From Scortum barcoo (lineage: Eukaryota > Chordata > Actinopteri > Centrarchiformes > Terapontidae), in assembly GCA_023238725.1 (NCBI GenBank), contig CM041552.1, positions 14,299,147 through 14,363,146 of the forward strand: DNA of 64,000 nt. Reading direction: 5' to 3'. Shown here one piece after another: positions 42,365 through 52,766 of this stretch. How positions within the stretch are numbered: the stretch's first letter is position 1; the number at the start of each line of letters is the position of its first letter. The position numbers and the translations under genes are program-made. The notes under the pieces were generated by a model. It saw nothing but the letters and a program-made list of their open reading frames with translations, did not search any database and was not told where the DNA came from.

Positions 42365-43873
42365 GTGAGTACAGGATTCACACCCTCACAACAAAATGCA
42401 CACTCAAACACACCTGGGGAGAGAGCTTTCCCCAGGTCTGCCACCAAAGTGCAAACATTTTTATTTAATGTGTGGTATCCTTCAACACGAGCTAGCACAC
42501 ATAGGTTTCTCGCGCACGCCGACTGCGCTCTGACAACAGATGCGGTGCTTATCAACATCTCACCCTGTGACACGCTCCCTTCTGAAGCAGCTGCCGCACT
42601 CCACAGCTAAAGCTCCCTCAACGTAGTGTGTCTGCATTCCAAAATATATTACTGCTGCAGACTCCTTCTTTTTTTTCAAAGTCATCACTCCCCTTAGATT
42701 AAAATGATAATTACACTTACACTGTGTCATGTACTATTGTCTTTTTCAACCTTCAGTCTCAGTGCGATGTCTGCATGACATTTGCCCGCCTGGCAAATGA
42801 TCAAAACGCATCTTTAAAACAGACAAAAGACAAGATGGAGTCTGTAGCTGTATCCACCAGTGATCTGACCGCCTCCTTGTTAAAAGCACTCATTAGATTC
42901 TAAAGATACTAAAGTGAATGACCTTAAAAAAGCTTGAAAATCTCCTTCAGGGAAGTTATTTTCGTAAATAGAGGGGAAGATTAAATCATGGCCTGTTCCC
43001 ACCCTCTTGTAGTCCACCAAGCAGTAATTACAACTCCCTAGACAAAGGCACCGTGACCCTGAGTGGCACCCGCTAACCTTTTTCCTAATCAGCACAAGGC
43101 TTTGAAGAAAGGAAATAGGCTTGAGACATCAACCATGTGTCAGACAGTCCAGAGACGGCAGTGAGCCACCGTGAACCGCCCACCCCGCCTATCTCAATTC
43201 TCAGTTCTTCTGCCTTTCAACTTCCTCTTTGACTGTCGCTTGGTCTTTACTTTGGAGTCTCCTTTCACTCATAACCTTTAAGATGAGATTTCCCTTAAAG
43301 CACTAGGTTTCATGTATTAAACCAAAATTTCAATGCTAATGTGAGAGTGCTTTTTCTTCTTTTATACAGCTTAGCAAAGATGCTATTTGATTATGCAGAA
43401 ATGGAAAATGTTGCTGGTGAGAATTAATTAGACCTACCTGCAATTGTAGTTTAACCCAACCCCACGTCATAAGCCATTAAAATTGTAAGGGTCAGAAATA
43501 TATCATTAGTTGTTTCTCCTTCTAGGTGTTCCTGTACCTGTCAGTCATTCTTCCAATTCATTGCGCAAATCCTGTTTCTGTGACATTTATCCCTCAGAGA
43601 GTTGATTAATACAGCTCTGGCAAGAACAGTGATAACAAGGGAACCTTTTAGGCACCCTCTGACTTTAATATTGGCGAGTTTGGAGAAAAGAAACTCATTT
43701 TAACATGACTTTTCCTTCTTCCCTCTGGTTGTGTGTGGGTGTGCGGGTCGGTGGGGAGGTTCTTTTTCTGTGTCAGTGGGCTAAGAGAAGACTAGGAAGG
43801 AAATTAAATGAGATGAAAAGAAATGAAATGAGAGATGAGAGGTAGATATAAGATACAGAGGGGAGTCTGAAAC

Positions 43874-43902
43874 GAGAGGAGAGGAGAGGAGAGGAGAGGA
43901 GG
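43874..43902. repeat. (GAGGA)n array in a purine-rich stretch
   Basis: Five to six GAGGA units inside a purine-rich region of about 180 bp (43780-43960). Confidence 0.9.
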
Positions 43903-46900
43903 CTATTCAGCAGATGTGGGAGAGGTGAAATGCAGTGATTGGGGTGAGGGAAGGGGAAGAGGGAACCACGCTGGAATTACACATTTGCTACAAGAGGGAG
44001 ACAGTCCAGGAAATGATGTGGCTGTATTGATTGCACCCTCTCATGTTGCCCTTATTCATTCAATAGAAAATGCAGCAAATGGCAGCACGCCGGGATCTGT
44101 GTGTGTGTTTGTATTTGTGCGCGTGCATGCAAAGGTGTGTGTTCAGCAATAGCATCAGCTGAAACCCATTCGACTTTGGCTGCGGCCTGCCCGGACCCGC
44201 CCCTCCCCTGTCAGCTCACGCAGTCAGTCGGTCGGTTGGCAGCCTGCTGTCGGTGGCTCGTCCACATGTGCCAGCCTCATTAATCACCCAAGCCAGTGAC
44301 AGCCTAATAGAGCGTGGCCAATTCATGAATATTTTCCAGCCATGGCTGAGGAGGCAGGAGTGGAGGTGGAGCCGTGCCCAAAGGCATGGTGCACACCAGG
44401 ACATTAATCTAGCTAACCTCCTCTATCGATGGCAGGAGCAGCCGCAGCACTGTAACTTTTGCCCAGAATACTGACCATGTGGTTGAACTTTTTGGACTTG
44501 CTGGGCGGCCCCAATGTTGTGCGCCTGTGGCCTTTGGGAAAAGATACCTACAGAGATGCATGCACGGAATTGCATGCATACACTTACACAGTGCAACCTA
44601 CATGCCTTAACGTGCATGCTGGCACAGCAGTGCACTTTCATTAGGGAGGTGATTGGTGCAGCTGTCAGTACGCTGAAAGAGAACATCCAGTAAGCTCTGA
44701 AATTTAACTAGTGCTGCAGTGCAGGTGCAGGATTTCTTAGTTCAACAAAACGGTAGGTCTCAAATGCTTGCAGAGCCTTTTTTTTTCACCTTTGATGGGC
44801 ACAGTTGGAAAGCAGGGTTTGTCATTTTACCCAGCCTGTTCCACTGCAGCTACCGTAGAAAACAACACTTCCACTACTTGTTGTAGTAGGTTTTCACTAC
44901 AATCCGCTCATTCATACAGCTTGCCTCATGATTGCTTATTTTACAGGTAATAATTTCTTGTCCATGTCAATAAATTACAGTTCTCCATTACTCACACTTT
45001 CTGGGGCTCACCTACCGTCTCTCCACGTTTCAGACTCTAAATAGTAATGCCATCACTAGCCTGTAATCAACGTTAGTCAGGGGGAAGAGATACCTCAATG
45101 ACTTGTGAGCAGAAATGTATACAAGGTGCAAGAGTGACGGGAACATATTAATTGCAGGGAATCTTTATGACTTTGATGATAGTAATTATGTTGTGACTGC
45201 TAATGATCCTGATGTGGAGGACAGCAATGTCAGTAGTTAAGTAGTCAAGGTGATGCTGGTGGTGCTACTACAGTAGTAGCAATTGGTAGTTTGAATAGCT
45301 TCTCATTGAATAGATCGAAAGCAGTTGGCTTTAAGCTGTATAAGTGTCTCTTGTGAATCCCTCGATAGTGGGCATTTTTACAAGAGAGATTCACATGAAC
45401 TCTACTATCTTTCCCCTTTTGCCATTTCCTCCAGGCATCTGTCTTTGTCTTTTCTGTTTTTTGCAGTTAAGCACTTCCACTCCTTATGCAGTAATATCAC
45501 ACTCAAGCTTACAAATGAAGCTTCCTGCAGGATAACTCATTTGCGGCCTCCACTGTGCTGTGTGAAGAATGAATATGAATGCTGTTTGCAGAGAGAACAG
45601 GAATGATCAGCAGGAGCACAGCAGACCAGCACCACCACTGTGTGACAGGTGTATTATAGTTGGTATTGATGGTTCTGCTTTTATAGTTATTTGGGTTAAT
45701 GGGGAGGGGAATAAGCTCAGATATGCTTTGAACATTTTGACGCATGATCTTGTCGACAACATTTTGAAGTGATGGTCCCAGTGGTAAATGGCAAAGTCAT
45801 AAAACTAGGCCTTACTCTCTGCTCAAGGCTAAATGATGAGTCATCATAATGTACAGCTGTCATTGGGGCTTTTGGGTCTGTGTTAAAAGCTGTGTTAAAA
45901 GACTGTGACCAACAGTTTCATTATATGTTATTCATCCACTCATGTCAAAGAATTCACATGCAGCTCATGTGTTATACAAACAGGTTAATGTTGTTAGACT
46001 GCTGGTGCCTCTGTGTGGTGGCACTATTTTTTTGGGTACTTTGTATGTCTGCCTAAGAGAGAGTCAGAGCCATGTGTCGTCACTGTCAGTGTGTGAATGT
46101 TGCCTCATTAACACATAAGTTTGTATTTCTCTACGTGAGGACCCATTTAACATAATGGATTCCCCTGATTGACTTGATGAACTTTAATCTACTCCAACTA
46201 TACCCCTGAGCAGAACTGTTCATCTATTCTTCAGTTTATAATAATCACTGACGGCGTTACTTGACACCTGGTGAGTGTGGTCAAAAGTGTGCTGTGTTTC
46301 ACCTGTAAACGCACCCAACTGTGATGTGAAAGGGTCCTGAGTACAAAATACTCAGCTTATTAAATTGTCTTTGCATGTTTTATGATAGAGGAAATGCACT
46401 CAAGGGATACACCCAATGTGTTACGGTGAGTAACACTGAATGTAAACATAACTACCCACTACCATGTGGTTCATCATTGGAACATTTTTAATATGAAGCT
46501 ACAGTAGGAAAAGATATTTGGTTTGCATTTGCAGTAAAATTACCACAGCTCTGATACAGCTATAGAGCTTTACTTTAAGGCGGATCTGAATTAGATAATA
46601 GTAATGCCAGAGTACACGCATGGATTGTTGTCAAGCTCTTGTGTATAGTAAATTTTAAGCTAGTGCAGGAATGACAGACTCCATTATAACAATTAAAAGT
46701 ACAATATAAAGAGGTAAATGGATAATGTAAATGAACTGAGTGGATATTGTTGAAAAATGTTAGTCAAAAATAGTCAGATTTATTTTAAATGAAAATCTTG
46801 AAATGATCATTCATTCAGCCTAAACTTGACCATATTCTCAATTATTAAACCAAGTCCTCTTGCTCAAACTCTCCTTTGAAGAAGTGAAAATATCCTTATT

Positions 46901-47798
46901 TTCCAAAAATATCCTCACTTTCAAGGTCTTAAACTTGGTCCTCACAAAGACAGAAGTTCAAACACACACACAAGCTGCCGCAAATTCTGCAGAAAAGACG
47001 AGACACGTACTTTACAGGACACCAGGCACACAAATACACACTCACACAATCCCACAGAACTTGTTTTCTCAGTACAGGGGCCTGTAGAAGTCTGACTTAA
47101 AAAAAGCAAATTTGTCATTCAGCTGCATGTTTTTCATTTGATTGAAAGTAGTTCACCAGAGCAAACAGTCAGGGAACAACATGGCTGCTGTAAGGCTCCC
47201 TGGCGAAAAAAATATTCTGACTCCTCTTTGAGTCCTGTGCAGCCAGAACACTAAAGAGAATGTGAGCTTTTCTTCTGTGTGCCACTTTATTTGTGAACGC
47301 GTGTATGCTCTTTAGCCAGCCACATCCACTACAGAGCACCGTCTGACGCCGCAAACTTGACGTGAAATTGTATTTGATGCCCTGCGAGGAGGAGAGGAGA
47401 GTGGAGGAAGGAGGCAGACAAGGAGTACGGTTTAGCAGAAGCTATTTCAAGCTCATCAAATTTATTCTGCGTTATACTACAGAGAAAGCTGATCTGACGG
47501 GTTCGAGACACAGGCAGGCGAGCAAGCGGCAGTCAGGAGTGATGTCTCATGAGTGCGCAGACACAGGTAGCCAGGTACAGGAAGGCAAACACACATGGTG
47601 ATATACTGCCGTACAGACAGGCTGAGAGACAGGCAGACACTGAGACATAATTGCAGGAGCTATTAGACATGATGCTGGTGACTGGGACAGTGCTGTAGCT
47701 TGTGTTAATGTGCTGTGGAGAAGCTAAAGGAGTCAGCTTGATAACTTAAAATTGCTGCACCAAAATTGGTCTCCATGTGACAGATGAACTGCTCTGCA

Positions 47799-47812
47799 GT
47801 CGCCATGGCAAA
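47799..47812. promoter_or_regulatory. candidate RFX X-box, one mismatch
   Basis: GTCGCCATGGCAAA matches the RFX consensus except for the last base. It lies in the intron between exons c and d, about 2.2 kb upstream of the perfect site. Confidence 0.25.
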
Positions 47813-48588
47813 AATCATATTATCTGCAAAGTCTAGAGTACCATTTTATTATCACTTTATAATGGAAATAGCAGTTGGAACCTTTGATAATGTAAGTCCT
47901 TCTCCAGAAAGTTACGTCCTTCTCATATGACTCTCCCTGCCAAAATCAAGACATGTGTCAAGAGTGTTATAAGAGTGTGTTGAGACCAAGGTGAAATCAG
48001 TGGAACTATCACAGCAAAATGCTGTGGTGTGCTACCCTCCAATTCATTCAGGGCATATTTTTAAATTTCTATATGTACAATTATCCCAATAACCTCCCTG
48101 GGTCTGCTAATATATGGATGCAAAGTGACTGGTAAAATGCTGCCGGGAGCATTTTGATTAAGTCGGCTATGCTTTAATTAGGGCAAATCCCACTTACCTC
48201 GCTGAAGTCAAACGGTCTATTACCATGGAACAGAGCACAAGAGAAGTTGCTGAAACATCCCTTTGTGTTTGATGGCTTCATAATAATTGCACTTGAAGGT
48301 AATCAGTCCACTTGTTTTGCATGGACACATTTTTATGGATTCACTGTTGTCAAACGTGGCAGAAAAACAAACAAGAGGCACATTTGTTTGTTTGCATTTG
48401 AGAACAATGTACACTTGTTAGTTCATAATGTATTACAATATCAACTATCACCCTCTGAATGCACTTGACTTTCCTTAACTTTTTGGATATATAGTTTCAT
48501 AACTTAAAAAAAAAAAAAACGTTACTGTAAAGCTCCATCTCATTGGGGGTGTCTACCCTTTATTACAAGAAACCCTCTAATGTGTTTT

Positions 48589-48624
48589 TGTGTGTGTGTG
48601 TGTGTGTGCGTGTTTTACCGGCAG
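48589..48624 (+). promoter_or_regulatory. (TG)10 tract in the 3' splice site of grik4 exon d
   Basis: Ten TG units run from 48589 to 48608, followed by CG, TG, four T and ACCGGCAG, with the exon starting at 48625. The usual polypyrimidine tract is replaced by the UG repeat plus a short T run. UG repeats bind TDP-43 and CELF proteins, and this layout is the one known from the CFTR exon 9 acceptor, where a longer TG and shorter T tract promotes skipping. The structure is seen; an effect on grik4 splicing is inference. Confidence 0.6.
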
Positions 48625-48803
48625 GCTTATTGAACCTGGAGCAGCTCCTCAGGCAGTTCCTCATCTCCAAGGAGACTCTGTCAGTGCGCATGCTTGATGA
48701 CAGCCAGGACCCGACTCCACTCCTGAAGGAAATACGAGATGACAAGACCGCCACTATTATAGTCGATGCCAACGCCACCATGTCACATATCATTTTGGAA
48801 AGG
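48625..48803 (+). CDS. grik4: grik4 coding exon d
   Basis: 179 nt. GC completes the Cys codon, then LLNLEQLLRQFLISKETLSV, RMLDDSQDPTPLLKEIRDDK and TATIIVDANATMSHIILER, ending in phase 0. ISKxTLSVRMLDD and PTPLLKEIRDDK are highly conserved in GRIK4/5. NAT within DANATM is a further glycosylation sequon. Both splice sites are weaker than elsewhere in the gene: the acceptor is a (TG)10-CG-TG-T4 stretch followed by ACCGGCAG, with almost no conventional polypyrimidine tract, and the donor is GTTAGT. Because 179 is not a multiple of three, skipping the exon would shift the frame. Confidence 0.95.
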
Positions 48804-51800
48804 GTTAGTATGGATCACATGATAGCCACATTATTTATGCACTGATAACTTGTCTTTCTCCCATGTCTACCAACTTCCAACTTTACCGTATACTGATGAA
48901 AAGTATTCCCAAGATCCACATTTATATAATTTTTATACATCTCAAGTAGGAAAAGTAACTGAAAAATGCCGCTGGCAAGACGCATTCAAGGCTAAAAGTG
49001 ATTGTATATGTGGAGATGGAATTTTTTTAACTGAAAGAAAAAGTTGGTTTGTCTTCAGTTTTGACCTGTTGAGATAGAGATGTATTTTCCACATGGGTAG
49101 TGCGCAGAACATATAAAAAAGGGAAATTACTTTCTGCATTTGATGTCTTTAATCACCAGATAGATTATATGAATTCATGCCCTTTTGTCAGTGGGCACAG
49201 CATTCAAAGGACAAGGTTACAGAGAGCCATGAGTAAAAAAACAAATAAAATAAAAATAAAATAGCAGATAAACTGAGGCAATTTTGTTCAACAAACCTAT
49301 TACATGAAATTAAAAGAGCACTAAATCGAGTTGCAACGTGTCTTCCATAAGTGAGAATTCTGCACAGTTAAATGGATTAGTGTAAGTAAGAACAGACTCA
49401 TAAAACAAAGGAGCCCTTTTGTGTACTTTCTCACACGGTGCATGTTATGGATTGAAGCAAGCTGTTCTGTAAGTCAGAAAGTTAAGTGGACTGACTCTTT
49501 AATGTACTTCGTACAAAGCTGTAAAGTTCATCACATGGAAAAACAACTTTCTGACCAAGTAAATGAGCTCTATTTCTGTCATTAGCATAACAGTATGACC
49601 TTTATCTGTTTTTCCTGCTAATGGCACATACTAGTAAATAATGTCTCAGAACATTATTCAGACCTGAGATCCTTTGACTCTGAAGCTTCTTGTGATTGGA
49701 GACTTATGTTTGTAAAGAGCCTTGATGGCATCGATTAACATGATTGTGGGAGCCGAGGAAGTGAGGGTGTTTGGCAGCAGCATATGGCCTCTTAGTAATT
49801 AATACACACCTCATTATTTATACAAGACGATGGATGGATAGCTAGAGTGGAGGTGACAATAACTGAAGACAGGCGGGGGGGTTGGGAAGAGAGGGAGAGA
49901 GAAGGAGAGATGTTTCTCTTGCATTCTTTTTCTCTCTATCTCTCCGTAGTCCTCAGTCCCAATCTCTCATCTCAATCAAGCATTCAGGCTGCCTTCAGTG
50001 GTCATCCAGTCACCATGGCAACCCTGGACCACGGAGCGGCGGGGGCCCGCTGTGGGATGTCTCTCTTTCTCTCCATCTCTGTTCCCCTTGTCCGTCCGTC
50101 TGTCTCCTCAGTCTCAATATGGAGATGTTCCCTTTCTCGCTCTCTAGGCAGAGAAGGCGATTTCACTTTGTTTCTTCACACCTCCCTTCCCCCTGTGGTC
50201 TCGTATACCCATCCCTCTATCTCTCGCTCCTTTTGTCTCCTTTATGTGTCACGCCGTCTTTCAAGAGACAATCCTGCAGTGGGGTGGTGGAGAATTGGCA
50301 GACCAGCCTCTCATGTGGAGTGCCTAGTTGCCAAACATATCAAAGCTGCGCGCCGGCATATTTGCCAGTCTCAGATGATGATAAGAGTGCCCAGCTTGTC
50401 TAAAGGGACAGATCTGTCCTTTGTCATGCAAGACATTCCCCCTTATTTGTCCGTTTACATCTTACATCAAACCCTCATCAGACAAAGGTCCCACTCTCTG
50501 AGGTTTTAGCATTCAGAGGGGTTTAGGTCAGCAGTGTTAGCATTCTGAATGTAATCTTGTTCGGTCAGGCCTCCACTGTTGTGCACAGCTGTTCAGAGTG
50601 GGATAGATGGTGAGACTAGCATTCAAAGGCACTGCAAAACGTGTGCACTCTGACAAAAAGCTGTGGTAGAACAACATGGAGATCAAAAAGTGGGGGTTGA
50701 AAAAAAAAGGAATTTTGAACCCAGTAAAAGAAGACCAAAGGGATATTTTTCCATCAGCCGCTTGTTTTGGTTGTATTGTGTCCTCTGAATGGGATGTTGG
50801 CAGCAACAGGAGGCGATGCAGGTTCCAATGTTGTTTCTGTTTGATGAGGTATTAAATTCACAGGTCACACATGAGAAAAGGTGCAGTGTTTTTAAATATT
50901 GCTTGCCGCATGAAGGCACTGTTAAATGGTAAAAATCTCAGCCATCTCTTGCCATTAACTATCTTTACTCACTGTGTGTAACTCAAAGGCAGGTGTTAAC
51001 CAATAACTTCCCTGAAGAATAATAATTATCACACAGAGTCATCATGCTTACAATTTCAGAGCAATAGCTAAATATAAACAAAAATCAAAGGAGGAAGCTT
51101 TAAAAAGACATCTTGTGGGGTCAATCAGAGTTTAATAATGAAAGTTGTATTTGGATGTTTTTTGCTATAATAATTGCTGCCTTTCTACTTTTTACTGTTT
51201 TATTATTTATGCTCCTGCAGAATACTTAAATTGAATATTCAACAGCTGAGTGACATACACTCCTAATGGCACACAAACACCCACACAGAGTTAACACTTT
51301 TTGCAGAAATGACAGCTAAATATCTGTTATTAAACTCTTTCTGATGACACACAACGTGCCAATAATGACAGCATGGAGGCTATTTATTATGGAAGTATGT
51401 ACATTTCAGTACATCCAGGTGTGGGAAAAGATACTCTCTGGTTAGCGTCTCTGAAGGGACATGAGGGTTATTTCATGCTTTCACTTAGGGTTAAATAATC
51501 TTTTACTTTTTTCATGATGTTTTTGGAAAACCGATTATGTTCTTTGAAACAGTTCAGTTTGATATAATCATCAACTTTATATTTATTGATTTTAATCATA
51601 ATGTGCATTGCAGCATGACAAAAAACCGACATCTATAGCTCAGTGATTTTCTTTTTTGCTAATGACTTCAATGAAATGAAACTACGAAAAGTTCGCCCTG
51701 TCCTTCACAACTGCTCCTCACTGTGACTTTGATTTAATCAAATTGTAAGAAAGAGTGTCGAGCAGCATACTAATGCACCTCAGAAATTAATTGCTCCATT

Positions 51801-52109
51801 GAGAGCCGTCGTCAGATAAGAATGTGTCTCGTCTTATCAAGATGTGGGTTTGATCTGTGTGCTGCAGAGTGGCGCTGGAGTTACACCAATTCACTGACCT
51901 CTTAACTTCTGTCTCCCACCCCTTTATTCTTGACTCTCTCTGCTTTCTGTTTTGTTCACCTCCTCCCCCCACCCTCTTCTGTGACCTCCATCTTACGCCA
52001 ATCCTCAAATTCATGTCTCCTGTTTCTGTACCTTCTATTGTTTCTATTCTATTCTATCTATTTTTTCTTTATCTTTCCGCTCCTGCCCTTCTTGTCTTTT
52101 GCTCCACAG
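48804..52109 (+). other. grik4 intron between exons d and e
   Basis: 3,306 bp with a GTTAGT donor. It contains a CT-rich segment at 49.92-50.26 kb, which gives long but low-complexity open frames in two frames, and a perfect palindromic X-box at 50009-50022 within it. CT-rich sequence also precedes the exon e acceptor (51.89-52.1 kb). Confidence 0.9.
50009..50022. promoter_or_regulatory. candidate RFX X-box, perfect match to consensus
   Basis: GTCACCATGGCAAC fits the RFX consensus GTNRCC-N0-3-RGYAAC in both half-sites with a 2-bp spacer. It lies in the intron between exons d and e. The motif match is seen; binding is inference. Confidence 0.35.
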
Positions 52110-52163
52110 GCATCAGAGCTGGGAATGCTGTCAGTCTACTACACGTACATCTTCACCTCTCTG
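52110..52163 (+). CDS. grik4: grik4 coding exon e (54 nt)
   Basis: 54 nt, 18 codons, phase 0 at both ends, reading ASELGMLSVYYTYIFTSL. The acceptor is gtcttttgctccacag, preceded by a long CT-rich tract, and the donor is GTAAGT. A short symmetric exon at this position fits my memory of kainate receptor genes. The sequence corresponds to the A(A/S)ELGM-YYTYIFT segment of the ATD. The next exon of the family (starting near the LQRMDSLVDDRVNILGF segment of human GRIK4) was not seen in the remaining 11.8 kb. Confidence 0.93.
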
Positions 52164-52706
52164 GTAAGTAAATGGGAGACGGCATGGTCATTTAGAGGCG
52201 ATGTAGATTTCACACCTACAGGAGCGCATCACCACTCTTAACGCTGAGATCCTCTAGTGTATCGAAATAGCACTCTTTAATTGCTACTCTTCGCTTGAAT
52301 GGATTACGGAGTGGATAGAGTTAAGCAGACAGAGCGAAGACAGATGAATTTTAGCATAGCTTCATTATAGCTCAGTCCGTTTTCCTCCCTCATTGCATAT
52401 GACTGCAGATTACAGACATGCTGAGTGTCGTGGCTATGGTGGCTCCAGTCGCTACTCGTTCACCCTTGCTGGTTGAAGTGCACTCCTGGACCAAACAAAT
52501 AAATAATAATAATTACTATAATTGCTACCAGTACTATTGTTGTAGTTGTTTCTGCTGCTGCTGCAGTGTTTCCCCATAATTATTACTGTGGAAAGCCTGC
52601 CAAGCTCCCACTGAATGAGCGATGAAGTCATCGTCTTTAGAGTCAACATTCATTTCTATCAGTGAATGAGTCGAGACAGCGCACACACATCCTTTCTCTA
52701 CACCCG

Positions 52707-52738
<32 letters not shown>

Positions 52739-52766
52739 TTTTATTTATTTATCTATTTATTATTTC
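52707..52766. repeat. (TTTC)n then (TTAT)n microsatellite
   Basis: A TTTC run to 52740 passes directly into TTAT/TATT units. It lies about 540 bp downstream of grik4 exon e. Confidence 0.9.

Larger units (their letters stand above)
42365..48624 (+). other. grik4 intron between exons c and d
   Basis: 6,260 bp, GT-AG. It contains a purine-rich stretch (43.78-43.96 kb) with a (GAGGA)n array, a GC-richer segment at 44.16-44.42 kb with several homeodomain-like TAAT cores, an RFX-type X-box-like sequence at 47799-47812, A13 near 48.51 kb, and the terminal (TG)10 acceptor tract. Confidence 0.9.
20460..52163 (+). other. grik4: grik4 gene, partial: five consecutive coding exons and four complete introns
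   Basis: The spliced product of the five exons aligns by eye, without a gap, to the amino-terminal domain of GRIK4 (GluK4/KA1), an ionotropic glutamate receptor subunit of the plasma membrane that needs GRIK1-3 partners to form functional kainate channels. KA1-like rather than KA2 (GRIK5)-like signatures seen here are DDPMECSRGER, ELLRDSEYE, SNICGEKEVP, TTACLICA and YYTYIFT. Exon phases fit throughout: entry with 1 nt carried over, then 1, 0, 1, 0, 0 at successive ends. Introns are 3,102, 18,374, 6,260 and 3,306 bp. The signal-peptide exon and everything after residue ~250 (rest of the ATD, S1/S2 ligand-binding lobes, M1-M4, C-tail) are not in the window. Identification is from remembered family sequence, not a search. 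Confidence 0.95.

Noticed and set aside
49847..50509. 220-codon open frame, with a 173-codon frame overlapping in another register
   Set aside because: The translation is Ser/Leu/Phe-rich from CT-rich DNA, open in two frames at once, with no domain and no splice context. Low-complexity intron sequence.
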